A stretch of 64,000 bases of DNA from Chrysaora quinquecirrha. Its lineage: Eukaryota; Cnidaria; Scyphozoa; Semaeostomeae; Pelagiidae. The DNA lies in NCBI GenBank assembly GCA_014526335.1, contig JACTAT010000059.1, positions 297,196 through 361,195 of the forward strand, given 5' to 3'. Both the position numbers and the translations under genes were made by a program. Below are positions 12,148 to 25,324 of the stretch, piece after piece; position 1 is the stretch's first letter; each line of letters begins with the position of its first letter. The notes below the pieces were generated by a model, which made no database searches, was not told the DNA's origin, and worked only from the letters and a program-made list of their open reading frames with translations.

Positions 12148-15100
12148 GTATGTGAATCTCATAATCATTAATATTGGGATGTACTTATTATCCGAGGGCA
12201 ATTCACTGCTTGGAATCTTGTAAATCCTTAGCTAGAGTCTCTATTGTTTTTGTAGGAATCTTGTAAGAATCCTTTTGTGTCAATAGGAATCGCGTACGCT
12301 TTTTTCTATCTTTTCTTAGTATTAGTGAGGAGAGGATGCGCTCAGCAACGTACAATCCAGTGTACTTGGAAATCAGTCCTATGGGGCCCTAATTTTGATA
12401 TCAATACTTCGTGTGGCTCATTTTTTGCCTTGAGTCGGTATTCGTCTGATAGCTTTTTTTCTTGCTCCCGGATTTATTCGCATTCACGTAGAATTCAATG
12501 TGTGTAACGTATATGCCATGTTCCTTTCATCAAAGTATACTGACTTTGCTTTAAAATATTTCTTAAGAAGCTTATAGTTTATCGCCAAATAGAAGGGTCT
12601 CCAGGGCCTGACTTACTCTATGATTTGCTTTCTGATTTTATTTGGTTCTTGTCGTAGTATAATGATTAAATGGAAAAAGGATCTGCAGATAACGCATCAT
12701 ACATAACGAAGACAGACGACGAATAAGCAACGAGACTTGGTACAAAAAAGCCGAAGGTTGAGTCGACGAGAGTCAAATATTTTGACAAGTCTTTAGTTTC
12801 TAAAAATTAGATAGAGGTATTTGAATGCATAGACTGGGTTATTCTCTGTCAGACATTGTCACCGCTTTGTTTCGAATTTTCAAGTTGTCCTCACATTCAA
12901 GTCTAAGAAAATGAAGGCAAATATCCCACCTTGTAGTACCAATTGTGAGTTTATTTATACACGTAAAGATCAAAGGATTGTTGTATATTGCTTATTCTAT
13001 AATTTTCACTTTCAATCAACTCTGTCTTTCAGGCACGGATTACCATGCACAAGAAGACATCCCCTTTCCCGATGTACCAGATGCAGTGAAACAGTTTACT
13101 GACATTAATGACCAAATCAAAGAAATGCGTGAATGGTTCAAGGCTTGGAGGGATCAAAACCATACCGTCCGTGACTACAGAAAGCATTTCAAGCCTATCC
13201 TGTGTTACTTGGAAGGTGCGTGGACACGACCTGGGGAGTCCGTTGACGAACCGTTCCACAGCGACAGACATTTCGTTGACGCAAAGTCATGGTTTGATTT
13301 GCAAGAAAAATTCAGGTTTACATCATACACTGGATCCAAAAGTATCCTGGAAAACCTTCCCTTCCTGCCAACTACGATTATGCGTTACGTGAATGAGACC
13401 ATACCTGTTTTTGCCCAGTGGAACTACAGAATATCATGCCATCCCTTGAAAAAAGACGTGCCAACTAGAAGACTGAAACCAGTGGATGATATTGCTAACA
13501 GAATGAGATACAAGCGATCGTTTCCCCAGTATCTCCACTCCAGAGCAGCAAGATTCAGTCTTGATAATGTCGAAATAGATGACAATGGTAATCCTAAATT
13601 CGTTGATCGACCACATTCACGTACGTTCCTTGATGACTTAATGGAAGAGATTCCTGGTAAAAACAACTATGCTGCTGATCTGAAAGATATTGGATATAAC
13701 TCCGAGGGAATGGCAATCGATGTTGTGACCGGAAAACCAAAGAATGTTGGTTATTACCATAGGTAACACTCTTCCTCGAATACAGGGAATCTTTTAATGG
13801 ACCTTGACTTGGTGGGCATTCAGTAATTTTTTCAAGAAAAGGGAAAAAATTATTGTTCGAAACAATAGAAGAGAAAGGGACTAGGGGCCATGTCCCCCAT
13901 TTGTATTGTTAGAAATGGCGTTTTTCGAATCTAGAGGGACCAGGGCTCCGCAAGGTTTAAAATTCGCTCGGTTTGTTTTTGAAGCAACTGTAAATCCCTG
14001 CAATAAGCAGCTAGTTAATAAGCAACCAAGGCTTGAAAGACAGAACAACAAGAAACCCTTGGCTTTAACTTGCAACATGAAAAAACAACTGCAGGTTTTC
14101 ATATGGGGTGAGGGACTGTGTCAGCAATATTTATCATTGTCCAGTCCAAGCTAGCGAATCCGTAGGCAATCCTGTAGTGGATACACAAAAGCCTTTCTTA
14201 TTCTTGTTCATTTGCATAATAAGCATCTTAGTAATAGAGATTATCTAAAGTTTTTATAAGCTGACCATCCTCTATTGCCTGTTGTCTTCTCTATAGGTAT
14301 TTGCTTTTTATGTAATTTTATAGTGTTTGACAGAGTGGAATCTGGCAGATGAAAATTGACGTGTTGGTACTAAGTGCAACAGAAATACAAACGTCCAAAA
14401 AGCTTTACGATATACTTGCAGCTTCCTAGTCCCTATTTCCTAGTGCTTGGTCCCAATTTCTAGTGCCTATTTCCTATTTCAGCTTTCAGCTTTCTTATTC
14501 CTAATTAGACATCGGTACAAGGGGCCCCAGTCCCACAACGTCACTAAGGGCCCCGCAGACCTCCGCTACGCCCTAGAAAACAGCAGTGCTTATCCACCAC
14601 AGTAAGCAAAATATACCACTAAATAAAGCGTAATAACCCACCACATCAAGCATGATAGATACCCCACCACAGTACAGTAGCGTGTATCCATCACAGTAGT
14701 GCCTATAGATTCGCTAGTGTTTTGGTTCCTAACATAACACAAAAAGAAAACAATGTGATAAAATTCGAGTTTTCTTTACTCTACCATATTGCACCCCTAA
14801 AAGTTTGTATCCCCTTTGAATCTCGCTGCACCCCTTGACAACTGCAACAATAAACCTTAGATATTTGGCAACTCTTAATCAGAGCATAAAAAGGCTTCGA
14901 GTGGGGGTGTGGGGATCAGTCATCCATCACAGCCGAGGTAGGTTTTAGCCAAACCTGATGCAGAAATATCAAAGTACAACTTCCTTGTTTTCTCTTCAAA
15001 CCTTCCCTACTTTTCTTTGATAACAACCTTTTACTCCTCCAATGTTTGTCCTCTGGCTTCTCCACTGTTTGTATTTGTATGTTATGGTCTATTGTTATCA

Positions 15101-16370
15101 AATATAAGTTGGATCATTCATGCAAGGCCAGATATTTCTGATTTCGACACCGTTCACCAATTGTGTTTCTCTCTTAGCAAACCTGCAGACAGTTTCAATA
15201 AGTCTAGATATAGGGATATTCATATTGAAGGTTTTTATTGCTTTGTTTATCAGATCCTATAAAGTTAGCGGAAGAGATGCAATGGGCCTTTCACTAATAA
15301 ACCGTGGATTTTCCGATACATACATGTACAGTGCGATGACAACACAGAAACAAATTGCCGGTCTGGAGATTCCAAACCCTACGAAATGCAAAGGATGGGG
15401 CAAGAATAGAGTATGCGAGATGATGCACCAGAAATGGTCATGGGCAATACCGTTGGAAATCATCTATCTTACTCCCCTGCACAAATGGAACCCACATAAT
15501 ATCAAATACAAAGGCGACTTCAGGAGTGCCGAAGGGAAATTCGTTACCTTAAACAATAGATACGGATACTGCAGAGGGGATGATAAATCGGGTGCATATA
15601 ATGGTACGAACAGCAAGAACTACTTCAGAACGCCAGCTGCATTCTACTCAAATGCTAAAGAAGGAAGTACAGATGCAGCAGACACCTCGAAGACGTATGG
15701 AGCATGTGTTCTGCTTGATGATACCGGAACGAAGGACGTCCGAATGATGGCATCGGGAGTGAGGGTGTTCCTTCCTAGTATCCCTGGTGTTGGTGTGCTC
15801 CGCACAAGATACCCTATAATGCCTGTTCATGGTGAAGGCGGTGCTGTATGGAAGGAACTTAATGCACTAAAGGACATCGTGATGGATCAGAAAAAACACG
15901 CAAGAATGTTTTATGACAATGATGTTAATACGGAACAGGATTCTGAATATAAAATGGGACCCTCTACTAGAGGTATGTCTCTCTCTTCTTCAATATGCTA
16001 ATAGCAATATAAATGGTATTGATTTTAAGCATAAAAAATATTTTTAAAAAAATGCAAAATTTGGCCCATTCCATCTAGACTTATTCCATGAGTCCCTCTC
16101 TTCGCAAACAGCAACAACAACAACAACTACCCTACAGCTGTTTGCTTAAAGAGTTTGTTTTGCTACACTATCACAGTGAAAAATAAAATCCCGAGATTTG
16201 GAGCCATAATGAAAACGAGTTAACGTCAGTTTTTGGGGCCAGTTTATTGTCTGGCAAGTGATGAGTCCTAGCTTGAGCGGTTTTGAGTTTGGTCATCAGC
16301 CGTTAGCGATAACTAGGACTCGTGTAATAAGTCTACCATTTCATCGCGCAGCTTGTGCTTGTTTTGATGT

Positions 16371-16464
<94 letters not shown>

Positions 16465-17226
16465 TTAGAATAACTCTTTTCCTATTTTGGATATTTCGAT
16501 GGTAAAATCTTCTTCCCTTTTTACAGGAACGTCTTAATCCGCAAACCAGCACATGTCGCATGCGCAGAATAGCCCTCCCTTATAATCGCTACAAAAATTG
16601 GAAAAGTTTAACGCTGCACAAGCAGTGTAGCTTAAGACTATTGATTCCGATGTTGGGAGTTCTTGACAGCAAGGGATATTCATATATGGTCTGGGGGCCA
16701 AATATGCCCTCCTCAGATAGCTGCGAAAGCTCACGATAAGAGACCGGTAGTAATGGTCATCATATACGGCTCCTAAAGACCCGGTAGCAAGAGTACCCGG
16801 GCTAGGATCGTAACATAGCGTCTTCGCCAGTCTAACCCAGAACCTGTTGAGATTTTAAACCATAAAAGACCATAAAAAGAAAAGCCTGTTTAAGGAAGTC
16901 AAATTTTGTTTATGCGGGTTATTTACTGCCGCAAGGTAACGGTCTAATGAAAAATTTGTTATATACAATTTGTATCCACTGTTTCAGGTCTGCTGCATAC
17001 CCATACAATCATCCTGTCACCAGATGAGATGTCTCAACTCCAGGGCGGAATTGATCTTAAAGTTATTACTAGCATGGCTAATGGTCACCAGCATGAGCTT
17101 ACGATTCGATGGAACTCGAACACCAAGAAAATTTTCTACGCTCATTGTGGCTATGCACGTATGTGCAAAGACATGCACCAAGTCAATTTTGAAGCCCTCA
17201 AGACCGATGATATGGCTGGAGTTTGA
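11751..17226 (+). CDS. secreted protein of unknown family, tandem copy A (5' exon not found)
   Basis: Four exons (11751-12147, 13033-13762, 15254-15972, 16988-17226) join in phase through GT/AG introns into 694 codons plus stop. The frame opens with ARGVFLVVLLFQVAIS, the hydrophobic part of a signal peptide, so a short upstream exon with the start Met is missing; no in-frame ATG precedes it. Residues about 18-55 (rich in K/E with heptad-like spacing, KENEFLKKEMVRLGRQL) could form a coiled coil. The middle is Cys-poor, with CKGWGKNRVCE and GYCRGDD. The last 80 residues contain HTHT, GHQHEL, AHCGYARMC and KDMH, suggestive of metal binding or disulfides. I do not recognise the family and infer secretion only. 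Copy B lies 10.8 kb downstream. Confidence 0.8.
13033..13762 (+). CDS. copy A exon, central region
   Basis: Acceptor tctgtctttcag, donor ccatag|gtaaca. The split Ser codon joins the previous exon. Includes DYHAQEDIPFPDVP and the long open stretch to YYH. The in-frame TAA just after the exon lies inside the donor, so failure to splice would truncate the protein. Confidence 0.85.
14147..14719. mobile_element. degenerate CACGCTAGCG fold-back element in intron (copy A)
   Basis: Left end caagctagcgaatcc and right end tagattcgctagtg match the termini of the intact elements at 54421, 55086 and 56647. The right arm keeps ccaccacagta words, while the left arm has been replaced by about 400 bp of unrelated sequence. 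Confidence 0.65.
15254..15972 (+). CDS. copy A exon, central to C-terminal region
   Basis: Acceptor ttgtttatcag, donor actagag|gtatgt. Completes an Arg codon from the previous exon and reads SYKVSGRDAMGLSLINRG onward to KMGPSTR. Open frame upstream of 15254 is intronic. Confidence 0.85.
16372..16461. repeat. (GAT)30 microsatellite, copy A intron
   Basis: 30 uninterrupted GAT units in the last intron. The corresponding array in copy B has 70 units. The poly-Asp and poly-His frames across it are artefacts. Confidence 0.95.
16988..17226 (+). CDS. copy A last exon, His/Cys-rich tail
   Basis: Acceptor cactgtttcag. Reads GLLHTHTIILSPDEM through GHQHELTIRW and AHCGYARMC to a TGA stop. A possible polyadenylation variant attaaa lies at 17444-17449. 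Confidence 0.85.
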
Positions 17227-18535
17227 TGTGGAACGACTAAGTCTGAAGGGTGCTTTTTGCTATTCTACTTTTAACGAGCAGACTGATTTGTTATTGCTTA
17301 CTTATTCTATATGGTTGTGATTTAACGGTTTAACTCCACGGGGAAAGAATTAATTTACTTCACATATATCGATACTACCACGATTACTTATAAAATTTAA
17401 ACTAGCAGAATCCTTACTCATGGTGCACCTTATCTATAACTACATTAAATTGTTATTATTTGCTGGGCAAATAAGATTTTACGATGCATGAAAAATTGTT
17501 TCAATCAAAATTTGTTCTCAGTTCTCTATTGCTCAGTTGTTGAAACGAAGTTCTACTGTATGTTGTAGATGTCTGTTTTTATTTGATATCAAAACCCTCC
17601 ATGATTTTGACAAGAATGAGGGGTTTAGGAGGGCTTTTCAATGATAGGTGATTAGAACTGTGCCAGCTGGTGTAACATTGGCTTTTACTGTAAATACATT
17701 TTTAATAAGTATATCAGTTGCATTACAAATGAGATAACATAATATTAATTATTAAACAAGTAACTATCTAATACTAAAGATAGCTGCCAAATCCGCAAGG
17801 AAACAACGCCAGGCATGAACTTCAACAACTACCCCCTTTCGATTTAGCCCCTTATTTTGTCTACTTGGTGAGTTTTATAGCAGTAAGCATTCAAAATTAA
17901 ATTCAAACTACTTACTACTACTGAAAACTGGCTATTTGTAACTCTTCTTTTTGAGCATGTGTATAAAAAAGAACTGAGATCGTGTTGTTTTTCTGAACTT
18001 CTAAAACCTTCCGAAGTTCGAAAACAGAAAGCTTCCAAAAACGGATCCATAATTTAAATAACAGGAAATCCGAACATTTTCGCGCCAAAATTCTTGCCTG
18101 CCTCATCCTCAGACCCATTCGTGGAATATCTTGTGGCAACTGGTAAATTTGCAGTTTCTTTTGGGCTCCACAGAACTTCAAACTAACAATCTCTCGAAAA
18201 TTTTGCAAGACTACTGCTTTGTGTTAGGAGGTTTTAGAGAGCTCCAAAACCTGCCGTTGTGAAAAGAGACACACATTTCAAAAAAAAAAGTTGCCCGAAA
18301 AAAGAATAGGTTTAGATAGAACACACCCTTAAAGACTGTGGTAGGACTTTTTAGCCTCGTTTAACTACTGTATTGCATTACATGTTAATATACAATGTGG
18401 GTGTAGCGGAAAGTGTCTTAGCGTTCATGTTGACTGATGAGTTAGTCTTAGTCGTTTGTTTATCAATGTTCTGTTAAGTTATAAAAATGATATAATAAGA
18501 TATCTAATTTTCTTCTTGGTTCTTCTCGTGTTTAC

Positions 18536-18695
18536 AGCATAGACATTATTCATGTTGCCAAGTGTTATTGGATGACGTGGCAGAAGCTGCCTCAGTGTTG
18601 CTCACTTGACATTGTTGAGAAATTTGAAAGCTCTAGACTGTGCCTTAGACTTGCCCACCTTCTGATTCAGCAATGCGAAAACAACTTGTAGTAAT
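18536..18695 (-). pseudogene. minus-strand exon-like frame with stop (copy B)
   Basis: Counterpart of 7938-8097 with the same possible splice borders. Here the Trp codon of the copy A frame (NVKWATL) is replaced by TGA (plus-strand tca at 18602-18604), so this copy is broken if the frame was ever coding. Confidence 0.3.
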
Positions 18696-20942
18696 CTGAA
18701 AACAATACAGCGTAGGAGTTACGTAGTAGGAGTACGAGACAATAGTACAAACCCATATGAGATGGGGCGATTCTTTCCATGGAAGTCTCGCACTCCTTTC
18801 AAGCCCGTCGGAAGGAATCTCAGATTTAGGGGTGGGGGTGGGTTAAAAACTGAAAAGTATTTGATGACGTAATGATTTATGACATAATACTTTTTAGGCT
18901 TTGCTGGAAGTCTTATTTCCTTGAAAATTCCTGGGAATCTGTTTGTTTTCATATAAATCCACTACCCCATATCGTAGAGTGAAATGTCCTCATAAAAAAT
19001 ATTCGCGAAATTATAAGTTCTGGGAGGGGCCATACGGGGTCGAAAAACTGTAAAACCGCCAATTTTCGAGCCAAGAACCGTACAAGTGTGAATTTTTTGC
19101 TTAACACTGTAAAACAGCACCGAAGTGGCAAATTGAAAACCGTGAAACCATACTTTTTAAAGGTACCGCTCTCAAAATGTCGAAAACAAACTGTCATGCC
19201 CAACGCCCCTATTGGGATGCAAAATGTTGTATGTTTTTTGCTTTGAATACATGAGACTCAGAAGGGTATACACTATTCAAAATTCTGTATTATTGACGCA
19301 AAGGGCTGTATTATTTACAGTATTATAATTTGGGAAGGATGTCTAATTTTCGTAATTGCAGAATAAAGTTCTAAGGATATATATTTGATATATTCTAGGC
19401 ATTATAAGCTTTGATTGTCCTATACCTTTTCATATTGGCATAAGGTTGGGACGGAATTTTCAGCTACATTGGCATGAAAAGCGGCAGTGATTTGGAAGTT
19501 TGCGTGGGACCTCCCCACCCAACCTGGTCAAGTGCATTTCCCCTCCCCCGTCGTGTGACTTGTTTAATTTGAAAAGGCAAAGAAAATATTCGGAAATGTG
19601 AAATTTTGCTTTGATTTATCATGATATAATGCTACATTGACTTGTATCTGGTATCCGTAACTAACGGTAAGATATTGGATATTGGTAACCCACAAGCTTG
19701 TTATCTACCAAGACAAGAGGCAACAGGCAACACCCTTTTATGGAAGTCACCCACTACTTCTTGACTTACGTAACTCCATTATAGCGACAAACAAAAAATG
19801 AACAACTCGACAAAGGAGTATTCTCTGGTGCGAAAAACATTCAACAAAAATACAAAGCATCCCATACTTCTATTGTTTTGGGAGGAAACTCCACATTCAT
19901 AAATATTGGGATTTCAACTAGAATAAATTAGATGCTGTTTGTTTGTCCAGCAGTGTACACATACACAGTAGCATAAATTTGCCCATTTCTCGAACAGATT
20001 CATAATCTCACTGCTTGAGGTGGGCATGAGGTTTTTAACTGAGAAGAAATCTTTACTGCCAAAGATGGTAAGTTTTTTCATCTACCTTTCATTGTTGTAA
20101 CAACAGTAAGCGATAATTGCTCAGGTCTACAAAATGCATTTGTAAAATGCAGCTCTTCAGACACTGCTCTCTACTGAGATTCAGGGTTTCAAGTCTTCGT
20201 TTTTTTTTAAAAGTTAATTTGTACAGTATATGAAATCATACCATCATAGAAATAGTCATTTTGGTAAGGTTTTCGAAAATTTTTAATGCCTCAATTTGCC
20301 ACGCCCAGTGTGCTTTCTTGGGTTGACAAATTGCATACTAGTAGTCCTTAATGCAATGCATTTGCACTTTCCTTTTCTTAGCAAATTTAAGCGTAATAAA
20401 GAAATGAATATATAGATTGATATTTGAATTTCCACACGTCCTAGCGTCTTTTTTCGTTTTTGTTTTTGTTTTTTTAATGTTTCCCCGTTGTCAATGTGAC
20501 ATTGCTGTAACTTTGTCTTTGTTCCTACAGTTTGGTTGCTGTACTGTATTATGAATATCCTCCATAAGTGTTGAAGTAGCGCACTTTTGCTTGTAAAAAG
20601 AGCAGTTGCAAGACTTGCAAGGTTAAGAACCTTTCGGAGGGAAAACGAATATTTCTCAGGCACCCTCCTTTGTTAACACGGAATGTTGGACCTTTGGAGA
20701 AGGATATTAAGAAATAGACTTGGAGCAAGTCTAGTGAGAATTAAGCTACTTTTCAAAAAACAAAGCACGCATTGTTTTGCGATAGATAATGGGCGGCCTC
20801 TTGGTATGAGATTCGAAGAACCCATGCTCTCGATATGAAGATATTCTGTAGTTCAATAGTTATGATATGGTGATGCGAATGTTACTGACTCCAAGAAGGC
20901 AGGAAAGCCGGAGGGTGAATTGAGCAAAAGAGCATTTAACAA

Positions 20943-21734
20943 GTTTTGACGTCATAACCATTGTATAGGGTTTTAGACAGGGGACATGGGGACAGTGTTT
21001 CATAATTTTATGCACTTTTCCTTTTACTTCAACTGTTTGCTGCATACATACGAGCTTCTTTCTGATTGAACATAGTTCTACATTACATGTCATGGTCATT
21101 CATGGCAGTCTTAGGTTTGGATCCACAGAAGAGGCTTCAGAGAAAATGGCAACGTGTCTACTCTATGTTCCCTTACCCATTCTCTTTCCTGACATCACAT
21201 TATCAAAATTCTTTAATCGTCGCTCCAGTCTCCTGGTAACATTGTACTTGTTTTTAATTGAAAACTGTTTGTCACACACCTCTTAACTGAGACATTGTTT
21301 TTTGCATTATAATTGCATTTTTGCGTCGTGCGTTATGCAAAACAATAACACAATTCACAAACAGGATCTTGAGGCACTCCCATCCCTTCCCCTGACAGGA
21401 CAGACAGAAGTCTTATAAAACCTCTACTTGTTTTGGATAAGCTATTTTGCCTTCATAGTTTCAAGTTTTCTTCCAAATAAATCATCGGTATATCTAACAA
21501 ACCTGGCTTTTATGTCTAACACAAAATCGCTTTGTAAATGGTGTTTCCCGTCCTTGACAGAAGTTTGAATGGTGTCCCCTTCATCCTTTCTGGGCCCTGC
21601 CTCTGGGCCCCTCATTCTTCCAGGGTTGCAATACGCTATTCATTCTTCCATTGGTTTCTTCTGTGTTGATTACTAAACATGCGAACTGCGTCTATTTGCC
21701 GCAGGCAAATAACACCTGAGCAAATTTCCATATG
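20943..21734. other. copy-B-specific variable segment
   Basis: About 792 bp that replace the 383-bp copy A segment at the same place. No recognisable gene. It contains atgcaaaacaataacac and clusters of cttcccctgacag words reminiscent of the inverted repeat near 4370. Confidence 0.65.
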
Positions 21735-22791
21735 TCTTAATGGGCTGTATGCTCTGCAAAATACAGTTCAACAGACCGTTATTAATATTTTGATTTACTT
21801 AACACTGATGCATTGACTTAATGATCTTGCTAACTGAAACCTGCATAATTATAGCTCCTCTGACTCTTGCACTTGTTTCCTTCGGCAGTTTTACACTACA
21901 CTGTCAGGGTTTTTTTCGAGGACCTATTATTTTTCTCGTTTTTGCTTTTCGCTATAGTGTACTTTGTACTCGCCAGTACAACAGCAACAAGCATTTTTCG
22001 CATCAAAACTTTTTTTGGCGGAGGAGCGAAGCGAGTGTTGGAGATATCTCCCATTGCATGTAACTAGTATACTTTGTATATTTTTTGCATTTTATTGTGG
22101 TACTGCAACCATAAGGCCCTGTCCAAACGATCAGGATAATATAGAGTATGAGGCGTCATAGATAGAACTAAATTTATCAAGCGTATAATCTGGAATCAGC
22201 GAGATAGCGAATAGAAGTTAATAACTGGCTAACAATGTGAGAAGATGTACTTACCTGGAAACGCGGTGCGCTTATTTCGTAACAATGCCTTCTGCTGTTT
22301 GTCGTGTCCGTATTCTGTTGCCCCAGTTACACTATACCAGATAGCAAACGTTGGTTGCTTCTTGATTTTCTGACCGGATAAGTCTTTCAGTTATACTAAG
22401 ACGAAGCTTCCCGGCACAACAAGCTTCGAAGATCAAAATGAAAATCAAGAAACAACGATAGTAACAGGAGCCTTTGATGATGCTAGTGTAAAACCATAAG
22501 TTTCCTTTGGTTGACGCCTGAAGTCATCTTCCTTGCTGTTGCATTTTCCCCTGGAGCCAGTATATTCGAAAGGCATACATACATTTGTTTTGCTCCTTGA
22601 TGTTAATGATGTTCCTCTTGTTTGACTTCACGACATGTATGCTCTGCTCCGTGCACATTGCGAGGATTCTCTTGTAGATTCGCATTTCAAAGGCTTCTAT
22701 TTGATAATCATTGGCAATCCTATGAGCCAAGTTCCAAGTTTTATTTCAATTCTTAAATCAAATTATTTTCAAGTTCTCTTTTTCATTATAG

Positions 22792-23188
22792 GCAAGGGGA
22801 GTGTTTCTTGTTGTACTGCTCTTTCAAGTCGCCATAAGTGACAACTGGGCTGACACAGCTAAGAGAGCAGTGGATGAACAAGCGAAGGAGAATGAATTCT
22901 TGAAGAAAGAAATGGTTAGGCTTGGCAGACAGCTTATGCTTCAGCAGTTCTTCACAGAAGAGCGTGTACGCTCAGAAGGCAGCTCAGGGTTAAAGCAAAT
23001 ACGTGTTCGAGACGTTGGTGATAAGAATTATTATGGTCAAAGCCACAGTGGAAACTCTATGGCCGCTATACACGATCATGCGAATAACATTAGAACTGTT
23101 GGTATGGGTGAATTCGTCGGAGTACTAAATGGAGTTGAATTCCGCACACGACACAATGATTACCGTCTCTACATGCCACATAGAACAA
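22792..23188 (+). CDS. copy B exon encoding leader and coiled coil
   Basis: Acceptor tttcattatag, donor agaacaa|gtatgt. Protein identical to copy A. Confidence 0.78.
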
Positions 23189-23893
23189 GTATGTGAATCT
23201 CATAATCATTAATATTGGGATGTACGTATTATCCGAGGGCAATTCACTGCTTGGAATCTTGTAAATCCTTAGCTAGAGTCCCTATTGTTTTTGTAGGAAT
23301 CTTGTCAGAATCCTTTTGTGTCAATAGGAATCGCGTACGCTTTTTTCTATCTTTTCTTGTGTTAGTGAGGAGGGGATGCGCTAAGCAACATACAATCCCG
23401 TGTACTTGGAAGTCAGTCCTTATGGTAGTAGTCTTGGGGTCCTAATTTTGATATCAATAATTCGTGTGGTTCATTTTTTGACTTTAGCTGCTTCATGTCG
23501 TACTATATAGCGATTAAATGGTAAAGGCTCTGCGGATCTGCTAAGTGTACCGGATCTGCATCTTATTAGCAATAAGACTTGGTAAAAACAAACAGCCGAA
23601 GGTAGAGTCCACGAGATTCAAATAGAGCCAAGTCTTTTAGTCTCTAAAAACTGGATAGGGGAATTTGAATGCATAGACTGGGTTATTCTCTGTCAGACAT
23701 TGTCACCGCTTTGTTTCGAATTTTCAAGTTGTCATCACATTCAAGTCTAAGAAGATGAAGGCAAATGTCCCACCTTGTAGTACCAATTTTGAGTTTACTT
23801 ATACACGTAAACTCCTTTAAGATCAAAGGATTGTTGTATACACGTAGATCGCTTATTCTAGAATTTTCACTTTCAATCAACTCTGTCTTTCAG

Positions 23894-24622
23894 GCACGGA
23901 TTACCATGCACAAGAAGACATCCCCTTTCCCGATGTACCAGATGCAGTGAAACAGTTTACTGACATTAATGACCAAATCAAAGAAATGCGTGAATGGTTC
24001 AAGGCTTGGAGGGATCAAAACCACACCGTCCGTGATTACAGAAAGCACTTCAAACCTATCCTGTGTTACTTGGAAGGTGCGTGGACACGACCTGGGAAGT
24101 CCGTTGACGAACCGTTCCACAGCGACAGACATTTCGTTGACGCAAAGTCATGGTTTGATTTGCAAGAAAAATTCAGGTTTACATCATACACTGGATCCAA
24201 AAGTATCCTGGAAAACCTTCCCTTCCTGCCAACTACGATTATGCGTTACGTGAATGAGACGATTCCTGTTTTTGCCCAGTGGAACTACAGAATATCATGC
24301 CATCCCTTGAAAAAGACGTGCCAACTAGAAGACTGAAACCAGTGGATGATATTGCTAACAGAATGAGATACAAGCGATCGTTTCCCCAGTATCTCCACTC
24401 CAGAGCAGCAAGATTCAGTCTTGATAATGTCGAAATAGATGACAATGGTAATCCTAAGTTCGTTGATCGACCACATTCACGCACGTTCCTTGATGACTTA
24501 ATGGAAGAGATTCCTGGTAAAAACAACTATGCTGCTGATCTGAAAGATATTGGATATAACTCCGAGGGAATGGCAATCGATGTTGTGACCGGAAAACCAA
24601 AGAATGTTGGTTATTACCACAG
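23894..24622 (+). CDS. copy B central exon with one-base deletion
   Basis: 729 nt against 730 in copy A. The missing A is in the run at 24310-24314. The open frame resumes as DVPTRRLKPVDD and is intact to the donor ccacag|gtaaca. Confidence 0.8.
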
Positions 24623-24999
24623 GTAACACTCTTCCTCGAATACAGGGAATCTTTTAATGGACCTTGACTTGGTGGGCATTCAGTAATTTTTTCAAGAAAA
24701 GGGAAAAATTATTGTTCCAAACAATAGAAGAGAAAGGGACTAGGGGCCATGTCCCCTATTTGTATTGTTAAAAATGGCGTTTTTCGAATCTAGAGGGACC
24801 AGGGCTCCGCAAGGTTTAAAATTCGCTCGGTTTGTTTTTGAAGCAACTGTAAATCTCTGCAATAAGCAGCTAGTTAATAAGCAACCAAGGCTTGAAAGAC
24901 AGAACAACAAGAAACCCTGGGCCTTAACTTGCAACATGAAAAACAACTGCAGGTTTTCATACGGGGTGAGGGACTGTGTCAGCAATATTTATCATTGTC

Positions 25000-25324
25000 C
25001 AAGCTAGCGAATCCATAGGCAATACTTTAGTGGATACACACTACTGTGGTTGTAATTTTGCTGCTTGATGTGGTGGTATTGCGTGCTGTGCTGGACACCA
25101 CATCAAGCATGATAAACCAACATATCAAGCATAATAACCCACCACAGCAGTGCTTATCCACCACAGTAAGCAAAAAATACCACTAAATAAAGCGTAATAA
25201 CCCACCACATCAAGCATGATAGATAACCCACCACAGTACAGTAGTGTGTATCCACCACAGTACGCAAAAAATACCACAACAGTTGTGCGTATCCATCACA
25301 GTAGTGCCTATAGATTCGCTAGTG
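25000..25324. mobile_element. degenerate CACGCTAGCG fold-back element in intron (copy B)
   Basis: Termini caagctagcgaatcc and tagattcgctagtg as in copy A, but both arms are present (cactactgtggtt on the left, many ccaccacagta words on the right). This copy probably shows the ancestral state before the left arm was replaced in A. Confidence 0.7.

Larger units (their letters stand above)
6685..17525 (+). repeat. tandem segmental duplication, copy A
   Basis: This 10.84-kb unit starts at ctattgctcagttgttgaaa and is followed directly by a second head-to-tail copy starting at 17526 with the same words. By eye the exons are 98-99% identical between copies, and the introns and flanks are also closely similar. 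Copy A contains one full set of the four recognised exons of the secreted-protein gene. About 190 bp (7425-7612) are present only in A, and 10345-10727 is unrelated to the corresponding part of B. Confidence 0.95.

Noticed and set aside
11760..12155. GTG at 11760 (and 22801) as a translation start
   Set aside because: An animal gene should start at ATG. The frame continues upstream to a splice acceptor, so a first exon must lie further 5'. I looked for one at 10800-11750 but no ATG-plus-donor was conserved between copies.
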